Below, in pieces: positions 37,601 through 47,705 of a stretch of 64,000 bases of DNA. Source of the DNA: Dugong dugon (lineage: Eukaryota; Chordata; Mammalia; Sirenia; Dugongidae). The translations under genes were made by a program, and so were the position numbers. Below the pieces are notes generated by a model. The model ran no database searches and was not told the DNA's origin. It saw nothing but the letters and a program-made list of their open reading frames with translations. The first letter of the stretch is position 1, and each line of letters begins with the position of its first letter. The stretch is taken from the NCBI GenBank assembly GCA_030035585.1, contig CM057469.1, forward strand, positions 62,017,501 to 62,081,500. Direction: 5' to 3'.

Positions 37601-37749
37601 GAGTACGTAGGTAAAGAGGTGTACAGGGCAGTAACTGCTGGAGGGGCAGTGGTAGGGGAAGGGAGCAGGATGTCGGAGGCTAGGGGTGGACTACAGATAC
37701 CAGAGACTTCACCACTTGGGGAAAGTGAGCCATTTTGGGAAAGAGAGCC
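34661..37749 (-). pseudogene. Class I endogenous retrovirus, gag 3' end, protease and RT
   Basis: Reading leftward on the minus strand: a degenerate Cys-x2-Cys zinc-knuckle region (about 36690-36720), a decayed protease-like stretch (about 36450-36600), then RT with a T-W-T-x-x-P-Q-x-F box (about 35625-35650) and the catalytic Y-V-D-D at 35537-35548. The connection domain follows (35117-35530, with G-F-L-G-L and a C-x-x-W-x-P-x-Y-like segment). The Y-V-D-D and order of parts fit a gamma-like (class I) element. Multiple stops show it is dead. A short AfroSINE-like scrap lies at 35129-35160. Confidence 0.85.
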
Positions 37750-38265
37750 AATCTTAGATATCTAGTGCCCTTATAACAGAAATACTACAAGTAGATGACT
37801 TTAATAAACAGTAGTTTATTCTCTCATGGTTTAGGAGGCTATAAGTTTGAATACAGGATCCCAGCTCCAGGGGAAGGCTTTCTCATGCTCTTGGCTCTAG
37901 GAGAAGGTCTTGTTATCAATCTTCCCCTGGTCTAGGAGCTTTTCAGCACAGGAACCCCAGGTCCAAGGATGCACTCTACTCGTGGTGCTTCTTTCTTTGT
38001 GGCATGAGAACCCTCTCTTCTCTTCTGGCTTCTCTGTTTTACATCTCAAAAGATTGACTGAAGGTACCACCAAGTCCTTTAGATTGAGTCCTGCTTCATT
38101 CACATAACTGCCTCTAATTCTACCTCATAAACATCACAGAGGTTAGGATTTACAACACAAATGATAAGCACATCAGATCACAAAGAGGAGGATAACCATA
38201 CAATACTGGGAATCATGGCCTATCTAAGATGACATATTTTGGGGGGACATAATTCAATCCATGAC
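37750..38265 (-). mobile_element. Solo LTR, ERVL-MaLR-like, inside the ERV gag
   Basis: About 516 bp of the same LTR family in minus orientation, ending 'caatccatgaca' at 38265. It lies within a run of short gag repeats (S-L-S-Q-N type), with 'cattttgggaaag' text on both sides. Element order therefore dates the retrovirus before this LTR insertion. Confidence 0.87.
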
Positions 38266-38850
38266 AGAAACATTTTGGGAAAGGGAGCTATTTTGAGAAA
38301 GAGGGAGATTTTGGGAAAGGGAGGGTGTCGGGGCTGCTGCCGGGCAGGTGTTCATCAAGGTTACAGAGCTCTGAGACTGTAATTCTTTAATTTGTTTAGC
38401 TGGTTTTGAAACAGTCTCCTGCAAGGAGTCAAAATTGTTGTTTTGATTTCTTTTGGAAGCTTCCAAGTAGCAATCAATACATGCCACCTATTGCTTTAAT
38501 TTTATTTGTAAGCTCTTACCCTCTAAGTTACTGTGCAGAAAGTTTAATTTTGTTAATTCAAATGACTCCTGCAAAAGCTTTTGGTCTTTAAATTTCGCTC
38601 TGTAAGTGCATGCCAGCAGTGTAAATATACGACTGAAGTGCGGACCTAACGCTTAGTCATACAAACTGCAGGAGTTTGCTTAGGGGTTTCTGCTTCAGTC
38701 TTGGAAGTTGTATTTCCCATCTTACAGGGAAACCTGCAATTATTAAAGACCTAATGCTCGTGAAAATTCTATTGTGCAGCAGAAACAAAAGAGAGTTCAA
38801 TAATATAGAGTGGCTGTGAGGTGGCAGTCCCACCAAACTTATTTTGGTAA
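38266..38850 (-). pseudogene. Class I endogenous retrovirus, gag 5' part
   Basis: A minus-strand ATG at 38720 begins a Met-Gly start, as in myristoylated Gag, and is soon closed by a stop. Further left (38254-38487) a frame encodes a glutamine/leucine-rich helix followed by tandem S-L-S-Q-N pentads. Its position upstream of protease/RT fits gag. A primer-binding-site-like 'tggtgggactgcc' (antisense) lies near 38830-38845, but I cannot assign the tRNA. Confidence 0.65.
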
Positions 38851-39200
38851 CGAACCCAGAACGACTCTCAGGAGATAAACAGAAAAGGAAGGTAAATAGA
38901 CAATAGATCCCTCAAAGAGCCATCTTTGCAATAAGCAGAGGCTTATATGTGAGAGGCTTACTTCCAGTTAACCCAGAGAATTAGAGGAGACACTTATGGG
39001 CACAAGGGACCCTTGCTGGTACCAGGGTGAGCTGGTTCCACGACTTCTCAGTAATGCAGAAGATAATATCTTTCAGAATCCTGCCGCCTACACCAATGAA
39101 TATCTAAAAGTAATCACCCATACTCTGATTAAAACTGAGTGATTTGTTGAAAGCAAAGTGACAGCTCAATCTGGGAAGAGACTGAATTCCATGCACACTT
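38851..39200 (-). mobile_element. Probable 5' LTR/leader of the class I ERV
   Basis: This is inferred from position upstream of gag on the minus strand. It has a TATA-like 'acatataag' (antisense at about 38942-38951). No second LTR was identified on the far side of the element, so the boundaries are not defined. Confidence 0.35.
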
Positions 39201-39745
39201 CTCAGAATGATGCCATTCTCATTTTTATTTTCAGATAAACACTTCGTATTTTACAGTGTTTTCTACCACACCATTTGATAGTTTTAATTATTTTGGAACA
39301 TCAACCGTGATCACTACCAAAATGTAGAAAAATGAATTTACCTGGTTAACTTCTTTGTTAGCTGAATTGCTACACGTAGCTTTTTCAAACAAGAACAAGA
39401 AAGATAAATTAGAATAAAACAGAAAATAGTAAGGAAAAATAGTGCTGTTCTGATATAAGGACTTGAGCTTGAGAAGCAGACCAGCCTTGTTTTCTCGAAA
39501 GTACTATAAAAAGGAATAATATTTATACATTTTCAATAAAAGGCAGTGATAATCACTCAAAAATGTATAAACATACCAGCACAAATATTCCTAGAGGACA
39601 TTCATCAGAATTAGTAATTGTATCTCTGTTGTATTGTTCTATTTTTTTTTACTGATTTTTTTAAATGAATATTTTATATTCAAATTCTCTTTACCAAAAA
39701 TGGGAAAGGCAAAGGAAGTGAGACATAAAGGAAGGAAATGAAGAA

Positions 39746-39816
39746 CTATAAATAGCAGCATATTTCTTAGACCAGTAGTATATTTCTTAGATCTGCAAAG
39801 TCTACTGGATAGAATC
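39746..39816 (+). promoter_or_regulatory. Candidate TATA promoter and 5' UTR of the CFHR-like gene
   Basis: CTATAAATAG at 39746-39755 is a good TATA box, 71 bp upstream of an ATG (39817). It lies about 800 bp left of the CFHR SCR1 exon, between the retroviral remnant and an LTR. The TATA match is seen; use as the CFHR promoter is inference. Confidence 0.35.
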
Positions 39817-40355
39817 ATGTTTACCCTCTGTCTTAGTCATGTAGTGCTGCTGTAACAGAAATACCACAAGTGGATGGCTTTAACAAAGAGAAATTTATTC
39901 TCTCACATCTAGTAGGCTACACGTCCAAATTTGGGGCATCAGCTCCAGGGGAAGGCTTTCTCTCTCTGTCAGCTCTGGAGGAAGGTCCTTGTCATCAACC
40001 TTCCTCTGGTCGAGGAGCTTCTCAGGCACAGGGACCCCAGGTCCAAAAGATGCTCTTTGCTCCCAGTGGTGCTTTCTTAGTGGTATGAGGTCCCCATGTC
40101 TGTCTGCTACTTCTTTTATATCTCAAAAGAGATTGGCTTAAGACACTATCTAATTTTGTAGATCTCATCAATATAACTGCCACTAATCCATCTCATTATA
40201 TCATAGTGATAGGATTTACAACAGGGAAATCACATCAGATGACAAAATGGTAGACAATCATACAATACTGGGAATCATTATACAGCCAAGTAGACAGATA
40301 TCCATGACACCCTCTTCCTCTGAATTTACATTTTTGTGTGATTTTAATCTTGGAG
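39817..40355 (+). pseudogene. Candidate CFHR signal-peptide exon split by a solo LTR
   Basis: ATG at 39817 starts M-F-T-L. After five bases of target duplication an LTR (39829-40309) interrupts. The flank resumes at the second CCCTC (40310-40314) and continues for about 45 bp to a possible donor GAG/GTATTT at 40355/40356. Ignoring the LTR, spacing and scattered identities resemble the CFHR-family leader exon, but in-frame stops are present and the following intron (about 200 bp) is much shorter than is usual for this family. This is a hypothesis; the true leader exon could lie elsewhere. Confidence 0.28.
39829..40309 (-). mobile_element. Solo LTR, ERVL-MaLR-like, with a clean target duplication
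   Basis: 481 bp; the + strand begins TGTCTTAGTCATG and ends ATCCATGACA. It is flanked by a perfect 5 bp repeat CCCTC (39824-39828 and 40310-40314). Same family as the other MaLR-like LTRs here. It sits immediately upstream of the CFHR SCR1 exon and may have disrupted the gene's first exon. Confidence 0.92.
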
Positions 40356-40557
40356 GTATTTACAAAAGATATACACATGATGTGACTCCAAAACTGACCT
40401 CATCAAACAGCTTTGTAGGTTTAGAAATAGATTTTGCCAGTCCCCAAATAACTAATACAAGTGGACAAATTCAGCTAAATGTTATAATAGAATTATTAAT
40501 GTTATTATATAAAGTATTATTTTTCATTAACCTACAGATTGTTTTGTTTTTCCCAAG

Positions 40558-40752
40558 AGAGAACTTGCAATTTTCCAGAAATAAAACATGGAAGAACATA
40601 TGGTGAAAATCAACCTAAACAAACCTTCCCAGTTGCTATACGAAAATATTTCTACTATACCTGTGATCATAGCTATGTATCTGCTTCGCAGTCTCTCTGG
40701 ACTCAAATAACCTGCACAGAGGAAGGATGGTCACCAATACCAAAGTGTCGCA
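40558..40752 (+). CDS. CFHR-type CCP exon, SCR1 homologue
   Basis: A 195 nt phase 1-1 exon after a strong pyrimidine tract and CCCAAG acceptor, ending at donor GTGAGTA (40753). It encodes one CCP module: T-C-N-F-P-E-I-K-H-G at the start, F-Y-Y-T-C in the middle, then I-T-C-T-E-E-G-W-S-P-I-P-K-C-R. This matches SCR1 of the human CFHR1/2/5 group (F-P-K-I-N-H-G, I-T-C-T-E-E-G-W-S-P-T-P-K-C), the module that mediates CFHR dimerisation in human proteins. All four cysteines and the tryptophan are present. It is the best preserved exon of the second gene, but its neighbour SCR2 is broken, so a functional product is doubtful. Confidence 0.9.
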
Positions 40753-40985
40753 GTGAGTAAATGCACTCACCATTATCTGGAAGAATCATTCATGAGTGGC
40801 GTGAGATGTGCCAGAAGGGATCAGAGAGTCTTCACAATCATAAGGGTGGGGACTAGATAAGCAGGCAAAGATAATATATGTCATTCTTCTTCTTTTTATA
40901 AGGAGTCAATCATGTAAATCTAATGAGAAAAATATCTATATACTTTTGCTAAATATTTTCATACCTAAATATTTTAGTTTTAAAA

Positions 40986-43470
40986 GCTACTTTTTTTATT
41001 GTGCTTTAATTGAAAGTTTACAGTTCAAGTCAGTTTCTCATACAAAAATGTATACACCCATTGCTGTGTGACCCCAGCTGCTCTGCGTATAATGTGACAG
41101 CACACTCCTCCTTCCCACCGTGGATTTCCCGTGTCCATTCAACCAGCTCCTGTCCCTTTTTGCCTTCTCATCACGCCTCCATAGAGGACACTTAGTCTCA
41201 TGTATCTACTTGAGCTAAGAAGCACTCTCTTCACGAGTATCATTTTATGTCTCATAGTCCAGTCTAATCTTTGTCTGAAGTTTGGCTTCAGGAATGGATT
41301 CAGTTCTAGGCTAACAGAGAGTCCAGGGGCCATGTCTTCCGGGGGCCCTCCAGACTCAGTCAGACCATTAAGTCTGACCTTTTTACTAGAATTTGAGTTC
41401 TGTACCCTACTTTTCTCCTGCTCTGCCAGGGACTCTCTGTTGTGTTCCCTGTCAGGGCGGTCATTGGTGGTAGCCAGGCACCATCTAGTTCTTCTGGTCT
41501 CAGGCTGATGGAGTCTCTGGTTTATGTGGCCCTTTCTATCTCCTGGGCTAATATTTTCCTTGCGTCTTTGGTGTTCTTCATTCTCCTTTGCTCCAAGTGG
41601 GTTGTGACAAATTGATGCATCTTAGATGGCCGCTCACTAGCTTTTAAGAACCCAGATGGCACTCACTAAACTGGGATGCAGAATATTTTCTTAATAAACT
41701 TTATTATGCCAATTGACCTAGAAGATATCCCTGAAACCATAGTCCCCAAACCCCATTCCCTCCTACTCTGTCCCTCGAAGTGTTTGGCTGCATTCAGAAA
41801 ACTTCTTAGCTGTTGGTTTAGTCCAGTTGTGTTGATTTCCCCTGTAGTGTGTGTTCTCCTTCCCTTCACTTAAGATAATTCTTGTCTACTATCTAGTTAG
41901 TGAATACCCCTTCCACTTCCTCCCCTCCCTTGTAACTAACAAAGAATGTGTTCCGTGTTTAAACCTTTTCTTGAGTTCTTGTAATAGTGGTCTTATACAA
42001 TATTTGTCCTTTTGCGACTCACTAAATTCACTCAGCGTAATACCTTCCAGATTCTGCTGTTATGTTTCACAGATTCATCATTCTTCTTTATCATTGCATA
42101 GTATTCCACTGTGTGAATACACCATAATTTGTATTTCCATTTGTCCGTTGATGGGCACTTAGGCTGTTTCCATCTTTTTGCTACTGTGAACAGTGCTGCA
42201 GTAAACATGGGTGTGCATATAACATTTCATTTGAAGGCTCTGATTTTTCTAGGATATAGTCCAAGGAGGAGGTTGCTGGATTGTATGTATTTCTATTTCT
42301 AGGTTTTTGAGGAAGTGTCAAATCGATTTCCAAAGCAGTTGTACCATTTTACATTCCTATCAACAGTGTGTAAGTGTTCCAGTCTCTGCACAACCTCTCC
42401 AACATTCATTGTTTTTTGGATTAATGTTAGCCGTGCTGGGGTGCGATGGCATCTCTTCGTAGGTTTCATTTCCATTTCTCTAATGGCTAATGATTGTGAC
42501 CATTTCCTCATGTCTGTTAGCTGCCTGAATGTCTTCTTGGTGAAGTGCCTGTTCATATCCTTTGTCCGTTTTTTAACTGGGTTATTTGTCTTTTCATTGT
42601 TGAGGTTTTGTGGTATCTTGTAGATTTCAGAGATTAGACGCTTATCAGATTTGTCATAGTCAAAATTCTTTCCCAGTCTGTAGGTTGTCTTTTTACTCTT
42701 TTGGTGAAGTCTTTTGATTGTAAGTGTTTGATTTTTAGGAGCTCCCAGTTGTCTAGTTTTCTTCTGGTGTTTGTGCATTGTTACTTTTGGTTTGTATTCT
42801 GTTTATGCTATGTATTAGGGCTCCTAGCCTTGTCCCTAGTTTTTCTTCCATGATCTTTAGATTTTATATTTAGGTCTTTGATCCATTTTGAGTTAGTTTT
42901 TGTCCACGCTGTTAGGCATGGGTCTTGTTTCATTTTTTTGCAGATGGATATCCAGTTATGCCAGCACCATTTGTTAAAGAGACCGTCTTTTCCCCAATTA
43001 ATGGACTTTGAGCCTTTGTCAAATATCAGCTGCTGATAGGTGGATGAATTTATGTCTGGATTTTCAATTCTGTTCCATCGGTCAATGTATCTGTTGTTTG
43101 TTGTACCAGTACCAGGCTGTTTTGACTATTGTGGTGGTATAATAGTTTCTAAAGTCAGGTAGTGTGAGGCCTCCCACTTTGTCTTCTTGAGAAATGCTTT
43201 ACTTATCTGGGGACTCTTCCCTTTCCATATGAAGTTGGTGATTTGTTTCTCCATCTCATTTAAAAAGGTCATTGGAATTTGGATTGGGATTGCACTCCTC
43301 TGTAGATTTCTTTGGGAAGGATTCTCATTTTCACAAGTCTTCCTACCCATGAGCAAGGTATGTTTTTCCACCTATGTAGGTCTCCTGGTTTCTTGCAGTA
43401 GTGTCTTGTAGTTTTCATTGTATAGGTCTTTTCCATCTCTGATTAGATGTATACATATTTTATCTTTTTA
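40986..43470 (-). mobile_element. 5'-truncated L1 in the SCR1-SCR2 intron
   Basis: This runs from the L1 3' end (40990, T-rich start) through the 3' UTR and ORF2 C-terminus (42299-42778 antisense) to part of RT (43126-43371, with N-F-I-W-K-G-K). It stops at 'tatctttttaggggttattt'. The landmarks are those of the old L1 3' ends at 7579-8692 and 50930-52037. Frames are decayed. Confidence 0.9.
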
Positions 43471-44055
43471 GGGGTTATTTAAATACTACTTTTAAATACA
43501 ATAATTTTAACAGCTAATGTTTAAACACTCATTTTACCATTGTGTGAACACAGCTTTTTTTCCATGGAACTTCATGTTTTGCATATTTTATATAAAATCT
43601 TATTTTTTTGAATATTCAAAATGCAATTTTGTTCATACTATTTTCCTAATTTTCATGTTTTCCAGTATCACATCTTTTTGTTCCTTAATATTACTATGTT
43701 ATTCTCTCAATGAATGTAGAGACAAGGCAGAAAGTGAAAAAGAGAGGATCCTGACAGAGAAAGCAAAGGGGAGTACACTAAGGAGATAAAAGTCTTTTGC
43801 CTCCACTTCTGGAAAGCAACTCATAATAATCAAATGAGGAATAAAAATACCAATTTTTTTTTAATAGCTAAGAAACTCTTACAAATAAAAACTGCTTTCT
43901 ATTACAAAGATTGATGGAATTGCATATTTATTTTTCTTTCTTATGCATACACTAATTTTTAAGTAACTAATTTTTACAATTTCTCTTTTGGAGATTGTAA
44001 AATGCAATACTTTTTAAATTCCATGTTACACATTATTCATCTTTTGGGTCTTTAG
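43471..44055. other. Intron upstream of SCR2
   Basis: AT-rich, with no element recognised. It ends with a 'cttttgggtctttag' acceptor. Confidence 0.4.
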
Positions 44056-44231
44056 GACTGTGCTTTTTTCCTGTGGTGGAAAATGGGCGTTCTTCATCTT
44101 CAGGACAAATACATCTGGAAGGTGACACTGTGCAAATTTTATTTGACATGGGTTACAAACTTGCAAATATTCAGAGCAGCATTATATATGGACGGAAGAT
44201 GACTGGTCCTCTCCTAAATCCAACCCTGCGG
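44056..44231 (+). pseudogene. CFHR-type CCP exon, SCR2 homologue, frameshifted
   Basis: Acceptor TCTTTAG and donor GTAAGT are intact, and the start ([10 protein letters not shown], then [14 protein letters not shown]) is clearly CFHR SCR2. The exon is 176 nt, not a multiple of three, although flanking introns of this family are phase 1-1. The shift falls near 44190: past it the expected module end is seen only in another frame (E-D-D-W-S-S-P-K). Cys2 (C-N-T-G-Y in human, F-D-M-G-Y here), Cys3 and Cys4 are absent. One base deletion plus cysteine loss means this exon cannot encode a folded CCP domain. Confidence 0.85.
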
Positions 44232-44631
44232 GTAAGTAAAATATTGTCCTGTAAGTGCCGGGTATGTTTTTGATGTTATAAAGAAATAACTAATTAAATA
44301 TACACATCACTGCTTTCCTTGTTATTGTAATCTTTTCAGTCTATGGTTCCAGTTGTCCAAGTAGGTATACAAATCTGTGGCTAGTCACTAGAAAATCAAT
44401 GTGTCTACTCTCATGAAATATAGATAATAATAGAAAACACTAGTCAAGAGTATGGTGAAAATCCTTGAAGGATATACTGATGTTTCAGTAACTCGAATTT
44501 AATGTGTATAGTGAGATCATGCAAAATAAGTTAAGATTACATAAAGATAAAAATTTTAAATAGATTCATAGTCAAAATATTATATTTGTCGTTATATGAC
44601 TAATTATCATACTTGTCATTAATTTTATTAA
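44232..44631. other. Intron after SCR2, no recognisable element
   Basis: AT-rich sequence up to an AfroSINE. Nothing distinctive is seen. Confidence 0.4.
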
Positions 44632-44790
44632 AAAACCCATTGCCCCCGAATTGATTTCGATTCATAGTGACCCTAAAGGACAGAGTAGAACTGCCTCTTA
44701 GGGTTTCAGAGGAGCGTGCGGCTGGTGGATTTGAACTGCCAACCTTCTGGTTAGCAGCCAAATGCTTAACCACCTCACCACCAGGGCCGG
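44632..44790 (-). mobile_element. AfroSINE, short form
   Basis: In antisense the element reads 'gaattgatttcgattcatag' to 'ttaaccacctcaccaccagg', joining 'agggtttcagaggagc' directly to 'ggctggtgg'. It therefore lacks the 45 nt central segment. It borders the CpG-rich island. Confidence 0.9.
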
Positions 44791-44799
44791 TCAGAGTCC

Positions 44800-46650
44800 T
44801 ACCAGTATTAATTCGTGGCATGTTTCCGGCGCCCCCTCGCCCCCATCACCCTCCACTCCCCCCCTTCCCCCGCCCCCAAACACACACAAGGCACACATCT
44901 CCCAAGGGCGCCTCCGGCCTGCCAGAAGAGAGAGCAGAGCCAGACTCCTGAAAGGTCGGAAGAATTCACCGACCGGGGCACGTCCACACCCAGCCCCAGA
45001 AGAGCAAGACTGACACGTAAAACTAACCAAGGGGAAGAAGCCGTTCCGGAAGAGCCCCTCGGCGACAGACCGCCGGCGGGCAGCGGCGGAGGGCGCCCAG
45101 CGGACCTGGGGATATCGGGCAACCCACGAAGCCATGCACACTGGGGCGCGGCCCCGCATCGGAACCCGGACGGACGACGCGACGAGTGCGGGCGGCGGAG
45201 GGGGCGGGCACCGGAAAGGAGGCGGCGCGGGAGGAAATCTGACGCGGTCAACCCACAGCGGTCGCGGAAGCCCTTGGACCCCTGAGCAACCACCGCGCGC
45301 TCGATGGTCGCACACCGTCTACCAGCCCTGCGGGCGCGGAGCCATGGCCCAGTCTGAGGACAAATCCCCGGGGAGTATGGTTTCGGTCCTGGACCGGGGG
45401 CCAAGCGGCACGACTGGTCGGATGGCGGGGGATCGATGGCTGCGAAGAGGCGGCGGTGCGCGGAAAGGACAGTGAGCTCTGAGAGGGTGGGAGCGCGCGG
45501 ACGACCTGGGGAAGCTTGAGAAACTGTTGGTCGCCAGGAAAACGCACACGAGGTCTCATCGCCAGAGCGTGGGGCACAAAGGCGACCCCGGGACGTCTGG
45601 AACGCCAGCTGGCCTCGGTAACCCCGAAAGTCTCCTACGCCCAGACCACGCCACCGGGGCGCCGCACGACTATGGATGCGGCAGGCTGCTCCCCACCCTC
45701 GCGCCGGGGGCCCCCGTGTGCGTCTATCTATGCGGTCCAGGGGTACGTCACCGGGAACGCCCCGAGTGAGGAGGCCCTCGCCCGCACCCGCTGCTACAGC
45801 ACGGGACAGAAGCGGGTGGACAGCTACACTGCGGCGTCTGGTGGGGGTTGGGACAGGCCCTGGCCTCCCGCCAGCGGGCGCGCGAGAGGAGAACCGCACA
45901 CACGCAGGCAGCCCCAGCGCAGCAAGACAACACGGCCCGGCGAGACACTCCCCGCCTAGGAGAGGGGAGGCGCGGGCCACGGTAGGCGTAGAGCGGCGCG
46001 CAACCCCATTGGCGGACCCTCCTGGGAAGGAGTGGGTCTCTGTCTAGGAGCCACGACCAGTGTTTTATGAGCAAGAGGAGGGGCGGCGGCTGACCTTGTA
46101 CCCTAGGCAACCTCGAGGATCGCTAGAGAAGGCTTTCTAACCGAGGACGTGTCGTCCCCACCTATGGACACCTGTTGGGCCCGCAAGGTGCTCGAGGAAG
46201 CCAAGTGGGTGGGACTGAGGTGCGGTTTGCGGTATTGGTGAGCACCGGCAGGGTAAAGCATCGCGAGCGTTTGCGGCCAGGACCGGAGCCTGCTGCCTCA
46301 GGCTACTGTGCCGCCTTGCGAACCACGTCCACCCTTCTCTTGTGCATGGAGGGAACAGCACCGCAGCAGCAACAGAGGGCCCTGAAAGGTCGCACACTTT
46401 TTTCTTCTCACTAAAGCCAGATGCGGTGAAATGCAGGGTTTCTTGGGTACTCGGTCTCTGTAAACTTTGGAAAACTCTATGACACACGCGGTGCGAGCGG
46501 TTTATGTCAAAAAGAGCAGTGTATCCAGTGAGGCCCAACATCCCCAGACTTCCTTTGTAGACGGTCCGCAGTCTAGGGCGGCCGGCGGGGATACATACTT
46601 AGAACATCTCTTGGGGCCCATCCGCGACTGAGCGATCTGAGCCCCCACGT
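44800..46650. other. CpG island / GC-rich segment of unknown origin
   Basis: About 1.85 kb of very GC-rich, CpG-dense DNA sits in an otherwise AT-rich, repeat-filled locus. It contains promoter-like words: a CCAAT box in reverse (CCATTGG, about 46005), GC boxes (GGGGCGG at about 46080), a CRE-like TACGTCAC (about 45744-45751) and an E-box CCACGTGA (about 46646). Overlapping open frames on both strands, the longest 390 codons at 44808-45980 (-), have no recognisable domain and are best explained by low stop-codon frequency in GC-rich DNA. It could be a promoter/first exon of an unannotated transcript, a transposed segment from a GC-rich locus, or an rDNA-spacer-like piece. I cannot tell which. 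Confidence 0.8.
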
Positions 46651-46661
46651 GACATCAACAG

Positions 46662-46705
46662 AGGACTGGTGGATTCGAACTGCTGACAGTTTGGTTAGCA
46701 GCCAT
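46662..46705 (-). mobile_element. AfroSINE fragment
   Basis: Only the tRNA-like part remains ('tggtggattcgaactgctg', 'tggttagcagccat'). It borders the right side of the CpG-rich island. Confidence 0.8.
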
Positions 46706-47223
46706 CCTCTCCAGTTCTAATTTACAATGACTCAAGTTTAAACTGTCCTTTAGGTAAACACTTAAATTAAGTAACAGAAAATAACTATTTTCAGAATTTT
46801 CTTTCAGAATTACGGAAGAAACAATATAGCTACAAACAGAAGTATGAAAAAGAAGAGAGCAAGGCTAATGATAGTAAATCTGACAGTGTGACGGGCGGGT
46901 AACAGGCACATCAGAAGCAAGTGAGAGGAAGAACAAGATTTTAAGAAATCATTTGCCAAAGTAACAGAACATCATTAGACCTAATCTGAATGATATCTAA
47001 CACTAGTGTTGTATTTTACTATTAAAAACTTATGTGTGTGTGCTCATATATAATATCTGAACTAATTATTACCAGTATGTTTTCATCTTAGTGGAGAAAT
47101 ATGATACTAATCAGTATGGGAGAACATGGTAAAATTTGTTTTTCAGAATGCTCACTTTGGCAGAGTGGTGATGGACTGGAATGAAATTCAGGAGACAAGT
47201 TTAGAGACCACTGCAACAGGAGC
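46706..47223. other. No recognisable element
   Basis: AT-rich sequence between SINEs. No CCP exon or other gene signal is seen. Confidence 0.4.
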
Positions 47224-47431
47224 AAAGTCCCTGGGTGGTGCATACAGTTAATACACTTGGCTGCTAACGAAAAGGTTGTAGTTTAGAGTCTACCCAGAAG
47301 AGCTCGGAAGAAAGGCCTGGTGATCTACTTCTGAAAAATCAGCCATCGAAAGCCTTATGGAGCATAATTCTTCTCTGATACACATGAGGTAGCCATGAGT
47401 CATAGTTGACTCCACTGGCAACTGGTATCAT
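47224..47431 (+). mobile_element. AfroSINE, long form
   Basis: Begins 'aagtccctgggtggtgc', contains 'ggctgctaacgaaaaggttg' and the central 'gaaagaaaggcctggtgatc' segment, and ends 'ccactggcaactggt'. The B box is mutated. Confidence 0.9.
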
Positions 47432-47458
47432 TGCATTAAACTTCGGCTATGGCTTAGA

Positions 47459-47613
47459 AAGGAAACCGTGGTGATGTGGTTAAGACCTACGCTGCCAACC
47501 AAAGGGTCATGGTTCATATCCACCAGCCGCTTCTTGGAAACCCTATGGGGGCAGTTCAACTCTGTCCTGTAGGGTCACTATGAGTTGGAATCGACTCCAT
47601 GGCATACAGCAAT
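47459..47613 (+). mobile_element. AfroSINE, short form
   Basis: 'aaggaaaccgtggtgatg' start; 'ccaccagccgcttc' joins directly to 'ttggaaaccctatggg'. The 45 nt central segment is missing, as in 28368-28525. Confidence 0.9.
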
Positions 47614-47647
47614 GACTCCTGCCATGAATCCAAACACCAAACCTGAG

Positions 47648-47705
47648 CGCCTAGTGGATTGCCAGTCTTCTGGTTAGCAACCTGAACTCTTAACCACCGG
47701 GGCAG
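47648..47705 (-). mobile_element. AfroSINE fragment
   Basis: Antisense tRNA-like part only ('cagtcttctggttagcaac', 'cttaaccaccgggg'). Confidence 0.75.

Noticed and set aside
44808-45980. 390-codon open frame on the minus strand in the CpG island
   Set aside because: Composition-driven: overlapping long frames exist on both strands, with R/P/G/A-rich text, no domain and no splice or start context that favours one frame.
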